A DNA stretch of 64,000 nt from Armatimonadota bacterium (lineage in GTDB: Bacteria > Armatimonadota > Fimbriimonadia > Fimbriimonadales > Fimbriimonadaceae), in contig JAFDWU010000001.1 of NCBI GenBank assembly GCA_018268315.1, positions 962,324 to 1,026,323 on the forward strand, written 5' to 3'. How positions within the stretch are numbered: the first letter of the stretch is position 1; every line of letters starts with the position of its first letter. Below, piece by piece: positions 35,202-41,895 of this stretch. Made by a program: the position numbers and the translations under genes. Under the pieces are notes generated by a model. The model had not been told where the DNA came from, made no database searches, and worked only from the letters and a program-made list of their open reading frames with translations.

Positions 35202-35689
35202 ATCGCAGGCGCTCCGTCGGATGGATTCCGGCCGCTGTGCGCTTCGATGGCAGTCGTCTCTGCTAACGCGTCTAAGAAGTCTTTCTCGTCGATGAAACGC
35301 CCCAGCGAAACTATGCTGCCGCTTTGAAGGAAAACGACGATGGCCCGCCCGAAGCCCGTCCTCGTCAGCGCGATCTTAGTGATCTCCGAGTAAGGAATTG
35401 AGGAGCGCTGACGATCCCGGTAATCAATCAATGCGAGGCATGTCGGCAGCACCGAGACCCGGGACGGGTACCGCTGTCGTACAAACCACGAACTGTAGAA
35501 CACTATGAAGAAACCTAGCCATGGATATACGGACGGGCGCCATGATGGGTCCACGGTGCGAAAATGAAGGTCAAGCCAGAACCCAAGCAGGTAGGCAGCC
35601 ACGGCGGGTCCAACAAACACAACACCAATCGCCACAGACGTTCTGAAGTCAGTCCTGAAAGTCGGTGCAGTGGCGGTGGCGGCGCTCAT
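35198..35689 (-). CDS. Small membrane protein of a tandem paralogous family (copy 1)
   Basis: A 163-aa paralogue of the downstream genes: a hydrophobic N-terminal part (IGVVFVGPAVAAYLLGF, WLGFFIVFYSSWF) is followed by RYPSRVSVLPTCLALIDYRD and IPYSEITKIALTRTGFGRAIVVFLQSG. The conserved core YPSxVSV, IPYSxI, FGRAxVVFL is seen in copies 1 and 2. It is the first gene of the three-copy operon. A membrane-anchored PH-like/YcxB role is a guess; function is unknown. Confidence 0.68.
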   Translation of the reverse strand: MSAATATAPTFRTDFRTSVAIGVVFVGPAVAAYLLGFWLDLHFRTVDPSWRPSVYPWLGFFIVFYSSWFVRQRYPSRVSVLPTCLALIDYRDRQRSSIPYSEITKIALTRTGFGRAIVVFLQSGSIVSLGRFIDEKDFLDALAETTAIEAHSGRNPSDGAPAI

Positions 35690-35742
35690 ATCTGGGGTCT
35701 CCCCAACAATATTACTGCAACCGAGTACCGAAGTCCAAACGC

Positions 35743-36075
35743 CTAGTGAAGCTGTTTGCTTCGCGCGTAGTCCGCGCTGCGCTGAACCCAGCCGCTGAAG
35801 CTGTCGAAGTTATCCAGAACTTCCTTCGGCATGCGCACGTAGTGCGGCATCGGCTCAGAATCAGGTTCGGGACGCATCGGCTCCGCGCCAGGCAGACCAA
35901 GCGCCTGTTGGGCGTCTTCAGGAGATAGCTTGAGGCCGATGTCTTCGCCAACGAGGTAAGCGAACATCTTTTCACCCGTGTAGATGCCCATGCCGGCAAA
36001 CATGCGGCGGGCTCTAACATCGAAGGACTCCGCAGCCTTCATCATCTGCTCATATCGAATTGGTCGATACACCAT
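35743..36075 (-). CDS. TfoX N-terminal domain protein
   Basis: About 110 residues containing the TfoX_N pattern: ARRMFAGMGIYTGEKMFAYLVGEDIGLKL matches the RRMFGGxGIY-type core. TfoX regulates competence in some gammaproteobacteria, but stand-alone TfoX_N proteins are widespread and uncharacterised. ATG 36075 begins near the domain; ATG 36111 would add 12 residues, and neither has a strong Shine-Dalgarno. The C-terminal half is Pro/Asp-rich (MRPEPDSEPMPHYVRMP), then helical. Confidence 0.8.
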   Translation of the reverse strand: MVYRPIRYEQMMKAAESFDVRARRMFAGMGIYTGEKMFAYLVGEDIGLKLSPEDAQQALGLPGAEPMRPEPDSEPMPHYVRMPKEVLDNFDSFSGWVQRSADYARSKQLH

Positions 36076-36200
36076 GGTTTTTCTCGGTGTAAAGCTCCGC
36101 TGTTCAACCATCCTGGCCGCGGCGCCTTGAGCATCTGTCCTAGAGGATCATTATACCGGAGGAATCCAGTACGTTTAGCGGCTTCGTAGGTATCTGCCCC

Positions 36201-37454
36201 TCAGATCTTCTTCAGAACCAGGCTAACGTTGTGCCCGCCGAAGCCGAATGAGTTGGAAAGAACCCAGTTCAAATCCTTCTTTCGGGCGACGTTCGGAACG
36301 TAATCCAGGTCGCAGCCTTCGTCCGGATGCTCGTGGTTCACGGTCGGCGGAATAATGCCATCCCGCATCGCAAGCAGGCAGATGATGGATTCCACCGCGC
36401 CCGCCGCGCCAAGCATGTGCCCGATCATCGACTTTGTGCTGCTTATAGGAATCTTGTAAGCATCCTCGCCAAACGCCCGCTTGATCGCCATCGTCTCCGT
36501 GGGGTCGTTCATTGGCGTGGATGTGCCGTGCGCGTTCACATAGTCAAGCTGAGCGGCGGTAATGCCCGCCCGCTTCAATGCCATCAGCATCGAGCGGCGA
36601 GCGCCATCGCCTTCGGGGTCTTGGCTGGTGATGTGGTAGGCGTCTCCGCTCATGCCATATCCGGCAACCTCGCCGTAAATCTTTGCTCCGCGCTTCTTCG
36701 CAAATTCGTAATCTTCCAGCACCAGCACACCCGCGCCCTCAGCGATCACAAAGCCATCGCGATCCTTATCGAACGGCCGCGAAGCATGAAGGGGATCGTC
36801 GTTGCGCTGGCTCATGGTTCGCGCCGCGCAGAATCCGCCGATGCCAAGCTCGTTGATAGGCGCTTCGGAGCCGCCGGCAAGCATTGCCACCGCGTCGCCG
36901 CGCTTCACGATGTGATAGGCGTCGCCGATCGCGTTTGCGCCGGTAGAGCAAGCCGTCACCACGCAGTTATTCGGGCCCTTGAGCCCGAACTGGATGCTGG
37001 TGTAGCCCGACGCCATGTCGGGAATCATGTAAGGCACCAGGAACGGGGAAACCTTGCCGGGACCGCCTTCGATCTGGCGGCGATGCTGCTCGCCAAGGAA
37101 GGTTAGGCCGCCGATACCGCTACCGATAAGCACGCCCACCTGCTCGGCAAGCTCGCCGGTCGGCGCAAAGCATGCGTCGTCCAGCGCCATCTTGGCGGCG
37201 GCTACGGAAAAGGCGATGAAGCGGTCGATGCGGCGCGCATCCTTCTTCTCCAGCCAATCTTCCGGGTTGAAGTCTTTAACTTCCGCCGCAATTCGCGTGC
37301 TGTACTCAGACGCATCCATGAGCGTGATCGGACCAACGCCCGATTCGCCCTTGATCATCCGAGGCCAAAACACATCAACGCCGGTACCCAGAGGGGTAAC
37401 AGCGCCAATGCCGGTAACGACTACTCGGCCCGAAGGCTCAAAATCGAAGCTCAA
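36201..37454 (-). CDS. fabF: 3-oxoacyl-ACP synthase II FabF
   Basis: Condensing enzyme of fatty acid elongation (malonyl-ACP plus acyl-ACP). The 417-aa product carries the Cys-His-His triad: CVVTACSTGANAIGDAYH, VNAHGTSTPMNDPTE, and KSMIGHMLGAAGAVE; GFGGHNVSLVL closes the protein. The start is TTG 37454, only 6 bp beyond the acpP stop, without its own Shine-Dalgarno, which suggests translational coupling. fabD, fabG and fabH are not in this cluster. Confidence 0.96.
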   Translation of the reverse strand: MSFDFEPSGRVVVTGIGAVTPLGTGVDVFWPRMIKGESGVGPITLMDASEYSTRIAAEVKDFNPEDWLEKKDARRIDRFIAFSVAAAKMALDDACFAPTGELAEQVGVLIGSGIGGLTFLGEQHRRQIEGGPGKVSPFLVPYMIPDMASGYTSIQFGLKGPNNCVVTACSTGANAIGDAYHIVKRGDAVAMLAGGSEAPINELGIGGFCAARTMSQRNDDPLHASRPFDKDRDGFVIAEGAGVLVLEDYEFAKKRGAKIYGEVAGYGMSGDAYHITSQDPEGDGARRSMLMALKRAGITAAQLDYVNAHGTSTPMNDPTETMAIKRAFGEDAYKIPISSTKSMIGHMLGAAGAVESIICLLAMRDGIIPPTVNHEHPDEGCDLDYVPNVARKKDLNWVLSNSFGFGGHNVSLVLKKI

Positions 37455-37460
37455 AGGTGG

Positions 37461-37712
37461 TTAAGCCGTCGCCGCGAGCTTTCCGCCGATGTACTTCACC
37501 GCGTCGCCCACCGTCACGATCTGTCCAGCATCCTCGTCCGGAACCGTCAGACCAAACTCATCTTCGAACGCCATCAGCAATTCGACGATATCAAGAGAAT
37601 CTGCACCGAGGTCATCCTGGAATGAAGCAGACTCCACCACTTCCTCTTCCTTTACACCAAGCTTTTCAACCGTCGCTTTCTTGACGCGACTAAGGATTTC
37701 TTCCGAAGACAT
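37461..37712 (-). CDS. acpP: Acyl carrier protein
   Basis: An 83-aa acidic protein with the phosphopantetheine attachment motif [19 protein letters not shown]. The helix arrangement ([16 protein letters not shown] at the N-terminus) is typical of AcpP. It carries the growing acyl chain for FabF, encoded immediately downstream, and FabI elsewhere in the window. The upstream acyl-CoA dehydrogenase gene on the same strand may be in the same transcript. Confidence 0.97.
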   Translation of the reverse strand: MSSEEILSRVKKATVEKLGVKEEEVVESASFQDDLGADSLDIVELLMAFEDEFGLTVPDEDAGQIVTVGDAVKYIGGKLAATA

Positions 37713-37765
37713 AGCGTTTAACCATACCCCTTTTTCGCTTCGCGAGAGGCAGGTCCTCCTTTCTA

Positions 37766-38860
37766 TTATTTAACGCCGGTGAGGCGCTGAAGGGTTGCGT
37801 CCATGATCGCGGTTGTTTGCGCGGAAACCGTGAACACCAGCGCCTCGCGATAGATGCGCTGCGCGGGGTGGCTCAGCGAATTCGCCGCGCCGGAGCTTGC
37901 GACCACCGCCGCATGCGCGCACTTCGCGGCAAGCTGAATCGCCCATGCGCGGGCGTTCAGCCTCTCGGGTGGGTCTTCTTGGGTGGCGGCGAACTTCTCT
38001 TGGGTTACCCGCAGCGTCTCGGTGCACTCTTCCACTTCCGCGCTCAGCTTGGCGTGGGCTTCGTATAGGAATTCAAGATTCTTCTTGTCCGCCGCGTCTT
38101 TTAGGACATCCAGGCCCGCCCAGGCGCAGCCGATCGCGAAGTAGCCTTGCAGCGCAACATTGATCTCATCGCTTCGCGAAATCCAACCCATTGGCTTGAC
38201 GTCCACCACCCGCTCATTGGGGATGAAGAACTTCTCGATTTGCAGGGAGATGGTTTGGGCGGCTTCCATGGCAGCAAGCCGCATCGGCGGGCTTGGCTTT
38301 AGGCCTGATTGCTCGACGGTCGGGAAGGGCAGGATGGCAAGCAGCGCGCGCCCATCGGGCAGGGTTGCCCCGATTACGCACTCGCGATAGATTCCCTGGC
38401 CGGTGACCCACGGCGCGAGGCCGTTCAATTCGTATCCGCCGTCTACCGGGGTGGCGGTTAAGACAGGAGGTCCGGCTCTTCGCAACTGGCTAAAGGCTAT
38501 GCCCAGCAGCTTTTCTCCGTTCGCCATTTTGGGGAGGTATTCCTGTTTCAGGGTTTCGTTGGAGCCGTCCGAGATCATCGAGGTCGCGCTTTGGTGCTGG
38601 GTAGCAAGGAAGGCGAAGGTGCCGCTGGCGCGGGCGGCTTCAATTTGGAATCGCCGAACCTGATTGGGGTTCGCGGCGGGCCCGCCGTACTTCAGTGGGC
38701 GCTTAATGGAGAGGGCGTTCAGCTCGCCCAGCCGCTTGATTGCCTGGCGCAACGCTTCGGGGTCGTTATCCAGCTTTTGGGCGTTTGGGCGGACCTCCTC
38801 ACGGAAGAACCGAACCGCCGCCTCGATGCACGTTTCGGCATCCAGCACTTTGGGCTCCAT
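37766..38860 (-). CDS. Acyl-CoA dehydrogenase-like flavoprotein
   Basis: A 364-aa member of the acyl-CoA dehydrogenase superfamily. The order of helical N-terminal part ([19 protein letters not shown]), beta domain ([35 protein letters not shown], the FAD/acyl-CoA-site region) and helical C-terminal domain ([21 protein letters not shown]) is intact. I cannot see a clear catalytic Glu, so a monooxygenase (DszC-like) or non-beta-oxidation role is possible. It lies 53 bp upstream of acpP on the same strand. Confidence 0.82.
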   Translation of the reverse strand: MEPKVLDAETCIEAAVRFFREEVRPNAQKLDNDPEALRQAIKRLGELNALSIKRPLKYGGPAANPNQVRRFQIEAARASGTFAFLATQHQSATSMISDGSNETLKQEYLPKMANGEKLLGIAFSQLRRAGPPVLTATPVDGGYELNGLAPWVTGQGIYRECVIGATLPDGRALLAILPFPTVEQSGLKPSPPMRLAAMEAAQTISLQIEKFFIPNERVVDVKPMGWISRSDEINVALQGYFAIGCAWAGLDVLKDAADKKNLEFLYEAHAKLSAEVEECTETLRVTQEKFAATQEDPPERLNARAWAIQLAAKCAHAAVVASSGAANSLSHPAQRIYREALVFTVSAQTTAIMDATLQRLTGVK

Positions 38861-38869
38861 CTGGTTCGA

Positions 38870-39526
38870 TTATGTCGCTTCGTCGATTCGAATGGCTTCG
38901 TAAGTCCGCGCCGCGATCACCGCGCCGAGAGGCGGAGCAATGAGATAGAGCCAGATATGCGAAAGCGCCGCCGAGCCGCCAAAAAGAGCTGGTCCAAGCG
39001 AGCGCGCCGGATTCATCGAGCCGCCCGTCACCGGGCCACCGATGAGCACGCAGAACACCACCGTAAGCCCGATAGCGATGGCGGGAACCGCCGAATGCAC
39101 CCGCTTATCGGTCGCTACCGCCATGATGACGAACATCAGGAAGAAGGTCAGAACGACTTCCATCAGGATGTTCCTCAGCGCGTCGTCGGTCGCAGGAATG
39201 TGCACTCCATGTCCGCCGCCGAACATCAGCGCCACCGTGGCCGCGGCAAGCGCAGCTCCTGCAATTTGGGCAAGGATATAGGCGGGCGCATCCTTCCAAG
39301 GAAACTTCTTGGCCGACGCAAAACCGATGGTGACTGCAGGGTTGAAATGGGCGGCTGAAATCGGGCCGAGGGCGTAGATCATCGCCAGCACCGCGAGCCC
39401 CGAGACAACCGCCGCCGCATAAAGGCCAGCGGCGCCGTTTGGCATTGCGCTAGTGGCGGACAGCGCCACCGGCGCGAAGACGATGGTGAACGTTCCGATG
39501 AACTCCCCGACGACGCGCTTAACCAT
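38870..39526 (-). CDS. aqpS: Aquaporin/MIP channel, arsenic-operon type
   Basis: Six-helix major intrinsic protein with both NPA boxes: HFNPAVTIGFA and GGSMNPARSLGPAL. Position as third gene of an arsR-arsC operon, with a TGATG overlap to arsC, points to an AqpS-type arsenite channel that exports As(III) after arsenate reduction. No arsB or acr3 efflux gene is present here, which supports this reading. Start is ATG 39526, with GTG 39529 as the other option. The name aqpS rests on context as well as family. Confidence 0.88.
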   Translation of the reverse strand: MVKRVVGEFIGTFTIVFAPVALSATSAMPNGAAGLYAAAVVSGLAVLAMIYALGPISAAHFNPAVTIGFASAKKFPWKDAPAYILAQIAGAALAAATVALMFGGGHGVHIPATDDALRNILMEVVLTFFLMFVIMAVATDKRVHSAVPAIAIGLTVVFCVLIGGPVTGGSMNPARSLGPALFGGSAALSHIWLYLIAPPLGAVIAARTYEAIRIDEAT

Positions 39527-39933
39527 CACGCCTTCGCAACCTCGTCCAGCAATCGCTCAACGCGCAGCTTGATCTCATCGCGGATTACCCGCACCTTCTC
39601 GATTGGCTGCCCGGCGGGATCGTCGAGCCCCCAGTCGTCGGTCAACATGAAGCGTGTGGGGCAGGCTTCGGCATCGACCCCACATCCCATCGAGATGATT
39701 CGGCTCGCTTCATCAACCATCTGCTTGGTCAATAATTTGGGGGCTTGGCCTTGCATCGAGATCCCGATTTCCTCCATCGCCTGAACCGCCATCGGGTTCA
39801 GAGTCTTGCCAGAAACTGTGCCCGCCGATTCGGCTTCCAGCGGGATTCCGCGCTTCTTGGCGAGATGGTTGGCGAAAGCCTGCGCCATTTGGGAGCGGCC
39901 GGCGTTGTGAACGCATACAAAAAGGACTTTCAT
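39526..39933 (-). CDS. arsC: Thioredoxin-coupled arsenate reductase ArsC
   Basis: A 135-aa low-molecular-weight phosphatase-like arsenate reductase. The P-loop CVHNAGRSQ holds the first catalytic Cys. The pair in SMGCGVDAEACPT (Cys-x6-Cys) matches Cys82/Cys89 of the S. aureus pI258 type, which relays reduction to thioredoxin; DPAGQP near the C-terminus is also family-typical. It overlaps arsR by 4 bp (ATGA) and the channel gene by 1 bp. Confidence 0.95.
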   Translation of the reverse strand: MKVLFVCVHNAGRSQMAQAFANHLAKKRGIPLEAESAGTVSGKTLNPMAVQAMEEIGISMQGQAPKLLTKQMVDEASRIISMGCGVDAEACPTRFMLTDDWGLDDPAGQPIEKVRVIRDEIKLRVERLLDEVAKA

Positions 39934-40304
39934 TTCTTGTTTTGAACCTGAAGAGGGGCGCAGCAGTTGGCGGGACCCTGTCCGGAAGCGAGGCGCTCGA
40001 AGTAATCAGCTAGTGCCACCAGTGGGCTGGCATTAAGCGTGCAACAGGTTGCCTTGCCCCGCCTTTCCAGCTTCACGAGGCCAATGGCTTCCAAGTCGTG
40101 CAGATGGTGAGAGACGGTGGAGCTGATCTTCTCCGCGCCGGTGACGTGGCAGCACACCTCGCCCGCGGTTGGGGCTTCTACGCTGCCGTCGTCGCGGATG
40201 GCGGCTTGTCGGCATTGGCACGCGGCGAGGAATTCAACGATGTGAAGCCGAGTGGGGTCGGACAGGCTCTTGAGCATCGCCCCAACGTTCATTTCGCTGT
40301 TCAT
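39930..40304 (-). CDS. arsR: ArsR-family metalloregulator
   Basis: A 124-aa winged-helix repressor of the ars operon. SDPTRLHIVEFL starts the DNA-binding fold and SSTVSHHLHDLEAIGLVKLERRG is the recognition helix and wing. Cysteines occur as CQC, EVCCHV and CC near the C-terminus (TCC, NCC). EVCCHV corresponds to the ELCVCDL As(III)-sensing site, and the extra pairs may add further ligands. As first gene it probably represses itself, arsC and the channel; a candidate operator overlaps its start region. Confidence 0.93.
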   Translation of the reverse strand: MNSEMNVGAMLKSLSDPTRLHIVEFLAACQCRQAAIRDDGSVEAPTAGEVCCHVTGAEKISSTVSHHLHDLEAIGLVKLERRGKATCCTLNASPLVALADYFERLASGQGPANCCAPLQVQNKK

Positions 40305-40330
40305 CGAAATGAATGATACCGAACATTTCG
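40305..40330. promoter_or_regulatory. Candidate ArsR operator
   Basis: CGAAATG (40305-40311) and CATTTCG (40324-40330) form a 7-bp inverted repeat with a 12-bp spacer immediately upstream of the arsR ATG. A third CATTTCG lies at 40290-40296 inside the gene. This is the expected position and style of an ArsR site; only the sequence symmetry is seen. Confidence 0.55.
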
Positions 40331-40357
40331 GCAGCTATCGAAGTGTTGCGCGCGAAG

Positions 40358-40465
40358 TTACTCGTGAGCGACCCGCGGTCCAGGACTAGTTGAAGCAGAA
40401 GCGGCAGGCTGATGCGCCGAAAGGATGAGGAGTCCGGCAAGCAAGACGAGAACCGCGCGCTTCAT
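40358..40465 (-). CDS. Possible tiny secreted peptide (35 aa)
   Basis: An ORF starting at ATG 40465, with GAAGG just upstream, encodes MKRAVLVLLAGLLILSAHQP followed by a short Ala/Ser/Pro tail. It has the pattern of a signal peptide plus 10-15 residues. It sits between the cupin gene and arsR on the same strand. It could also be the remnant of a longer gene or a chance ORF. Confidence 0.3.
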   Translation of the reverse strand: MKRAVLVLLAGLLILSAHQPAASASTSPGPRVAHE

Positions 40466-40503
40466 AAGCCTTCATATCGGCCCGCCGGGTGCGATCTTAA
40501 CTG

Positions 40504-40863
40504 CTATTTTTTCTGGCTGTCGATGCCCATCGGGCCGGGAGGGGCCAGCATATCGATGACCACCGTGTCTTCCAGCGCAACCACCTCGTGGGGCAGGTTG
40601 GAGGGAAGGTGCAGTACCTCGCCGCCATGCATTTCGAATTCTTCGCGCTGGGCTGTGCCCGGTTCGCCAATTCCCCACTTCACGTGGCCGCTGACCACGT
40701 ACGCCATCTGCTCATTATCGTGGTGATGCAAGTTCACCTTACATCCCTTCTCTAGGTTCACCATCGCTACCAGCAAGTTCTTGCCGAGGATCGAGCGCCG
40801 GTGGAGGAGGTCGATTGGGTGGTCCTGAGGCATATCAGCCCATTTGAATCGAAGGTTGCTCAT
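40504..40863 (-). CDS. Small cupin-domain protein
   Basis: A 119-aa single-domain cupin. The metal-binding motif is VNLHHHDNEQMAYVVSGHVKWGIG and the second motif LHLPSNLPHEVVAL; three His plus a Glu/Gln position form the metal site. No further domain is present. Such proteins can be isomerases, dioxygenases or sensors, so no substrate is proposed. A hairpin 30 bp upstream separates it from the preceding minus-strand genes. Confidence 0.85.
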   Translation of the reverse strand: MSNLRFKWADMPQDHPIDLLHRRSILGKNLLVAMVNLEKGCKVNLHHHDNEQMAYVVSGHVKWGIGEPGTAQREEFEMHGGEVLHLPSNLPHEVVALEDTVVIDMLAPPGPMGIDSQKK

Positions 40864-40889
40864 GAATCGAGTATGGGTGGGGGATGGAG

Positions 40890-40915
40890 GGGTGGGTGAG
40901 TACAGTTGCCCACCC
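40890..40915. terminator. GGGTGGG/CCCACCC hairpin between minus-strand genes
   Basis: Perfect 7-bp arms at 40890-40896 and 40909-40915 with a 12-nt loop. It lies downstream of the minus-strand gene ending at 40958. No T-run follows, so a terminator role is tentative. Confidence 0.35.
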
Positions 40916-40957
40916 TGTAGGTAGTAACAATTTCAAGAACTTTTCGATAATTTGAAT

Positions 40958-41482
40958 TTAGCTAGGTTTGATTACCTCAATTCCGCGAACGAAAGCGAGC
41001 GCGTCTCTTGACCTCGTTTTGCTTGAACCTTTGAGGTCTAGGAACCGGAAGACGACAAGCATTTGCTCGTTCGGCGCATTCCTCTGAAAAGGGAGAATCA
41101 GATAGGTGCCCAAGCCCTCCTCATCATGAAGAAGCAGCGTTCCGATCCTCGTTCGATACACCGAGCCCGAGTAAAACTTGCGGCGAGCGCGACTCACACT
41201 ATGGTTGGTGAGGATTTGGAGCATGAATGACTTTGTCTTCGGTTGCCACTTGCTATCGCCGATTCTGCTGAAGGTCATTATTCTGTCCGGATACCACTGC
41301 CCCAAGCCCTGAGCTGTCTCAGCACTGTAACCGGGGGATCTGGTGGGATCCTCTACAAGAACCCAGCCCTTGGGGAGCGTGATTTTGAGCCTTGCTGACT
41401 GCAGCGCCCCTAAAGGTGGTGTCGTGATCGAATGCCACTGGGCGGGCGGATTCAGCTGGATCGGAATGGAAATTAGGATCAT
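40958..41482 (-). CDS. Hypothetical protein (174 aa)
   Basis: From ATG 41482 the product starts with a short hydrophobic stretch (MILISIPIQLNPPAQWHSI), too weak to be a definite signal. It continues as a soluble strand-rich domain (ARLKITLPKGWVLVEDP, GTYLILPFQRNAPNEQMLVVFRFLDLKG). The ATG overlaps the stop of the upstream membrane-protein gene (ATGA), so the two form a coupled pair. No family is recognised; the pattern resembles lipoprotein-type beta domains that accompany small membrane partners. Confidence 0.6.
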   Translation of the reverse strand: MILISIPIQLNPPAQWHSITTPPLGALQSARLKITLPKGWVLVEDPTRSPGYSAETAQGLGQWYPDRIMTFSRIGDSKWQPKTKSFMLQILTNHSVSRARRKFYSGSVYRTRIGTLLLHDEEGLGTYLILPFQRNAPNEQMLVVFRFLDLKGSSKTRSRDALAFVRGIEVIKPS

Positions 41483-41841
41483 GGCGCCACCTCCCAGACT
41501 ACTACCGCCGTTACCAAGCTCAGCAGCACGAGTGCGATCCCGCCGAGCGGCAGAACCGACCCACTCATGGGTCCAATCAGTTCGACTAATGGTTTGATAG
41601 GCGCATATGGAATTACAGAGATCAGGATGGCTGTCAACACCCCATCCAAAGCGATGATCGAGCCAAGAAACCAACGATGGATGGCTCGCCGACTCTTTAA
41701 TGCGATGAAGACATGAACAGGAAGCAGGACGGCGGTCATGAAGAACGCTGTTTTAGTCCCGCACGACTCCCTACAATCCATGGTAATTGTCGCGAACCCT
41801 TGGATTGCAATTGAAACGATCACTAATAACGCTCGGTACAT
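41479..41841 (-). CDS. Small membrane protein (120 aa, four helices)
   Basis: Four hydrophobic segments (LLVIVSIAIQGFATITM, TAFFMTAVLLPVHVFIAL, FLGSIIALDGVLTAILISVI, GGIALVLLSLVTAVVVW) with short loops. No conserved motif is recognised. It is coupled to the 174-aa protein gene by an ATGA overlap and begins 55 bp beyond the end of the ABC fusion gene on the same strand. Confidence 0.65.
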   Translation of the reverse strand: MYRALLVIVSIAIQGFATITMDCRESCGTKTAFFMTAVLLPVHVFIALKSRRAIHRWFLGSIIALDGVLTAILISVIPYAPIKPLVELIGPMSGSVLPLGGIALVLLSLVTAVVVWEVAP

Positions 41842-41895
41842 CGATCCGTTCCCAGCTTCAAGACGCTCCCCTTTTGCGCGAGGTTCTCATCTTAC

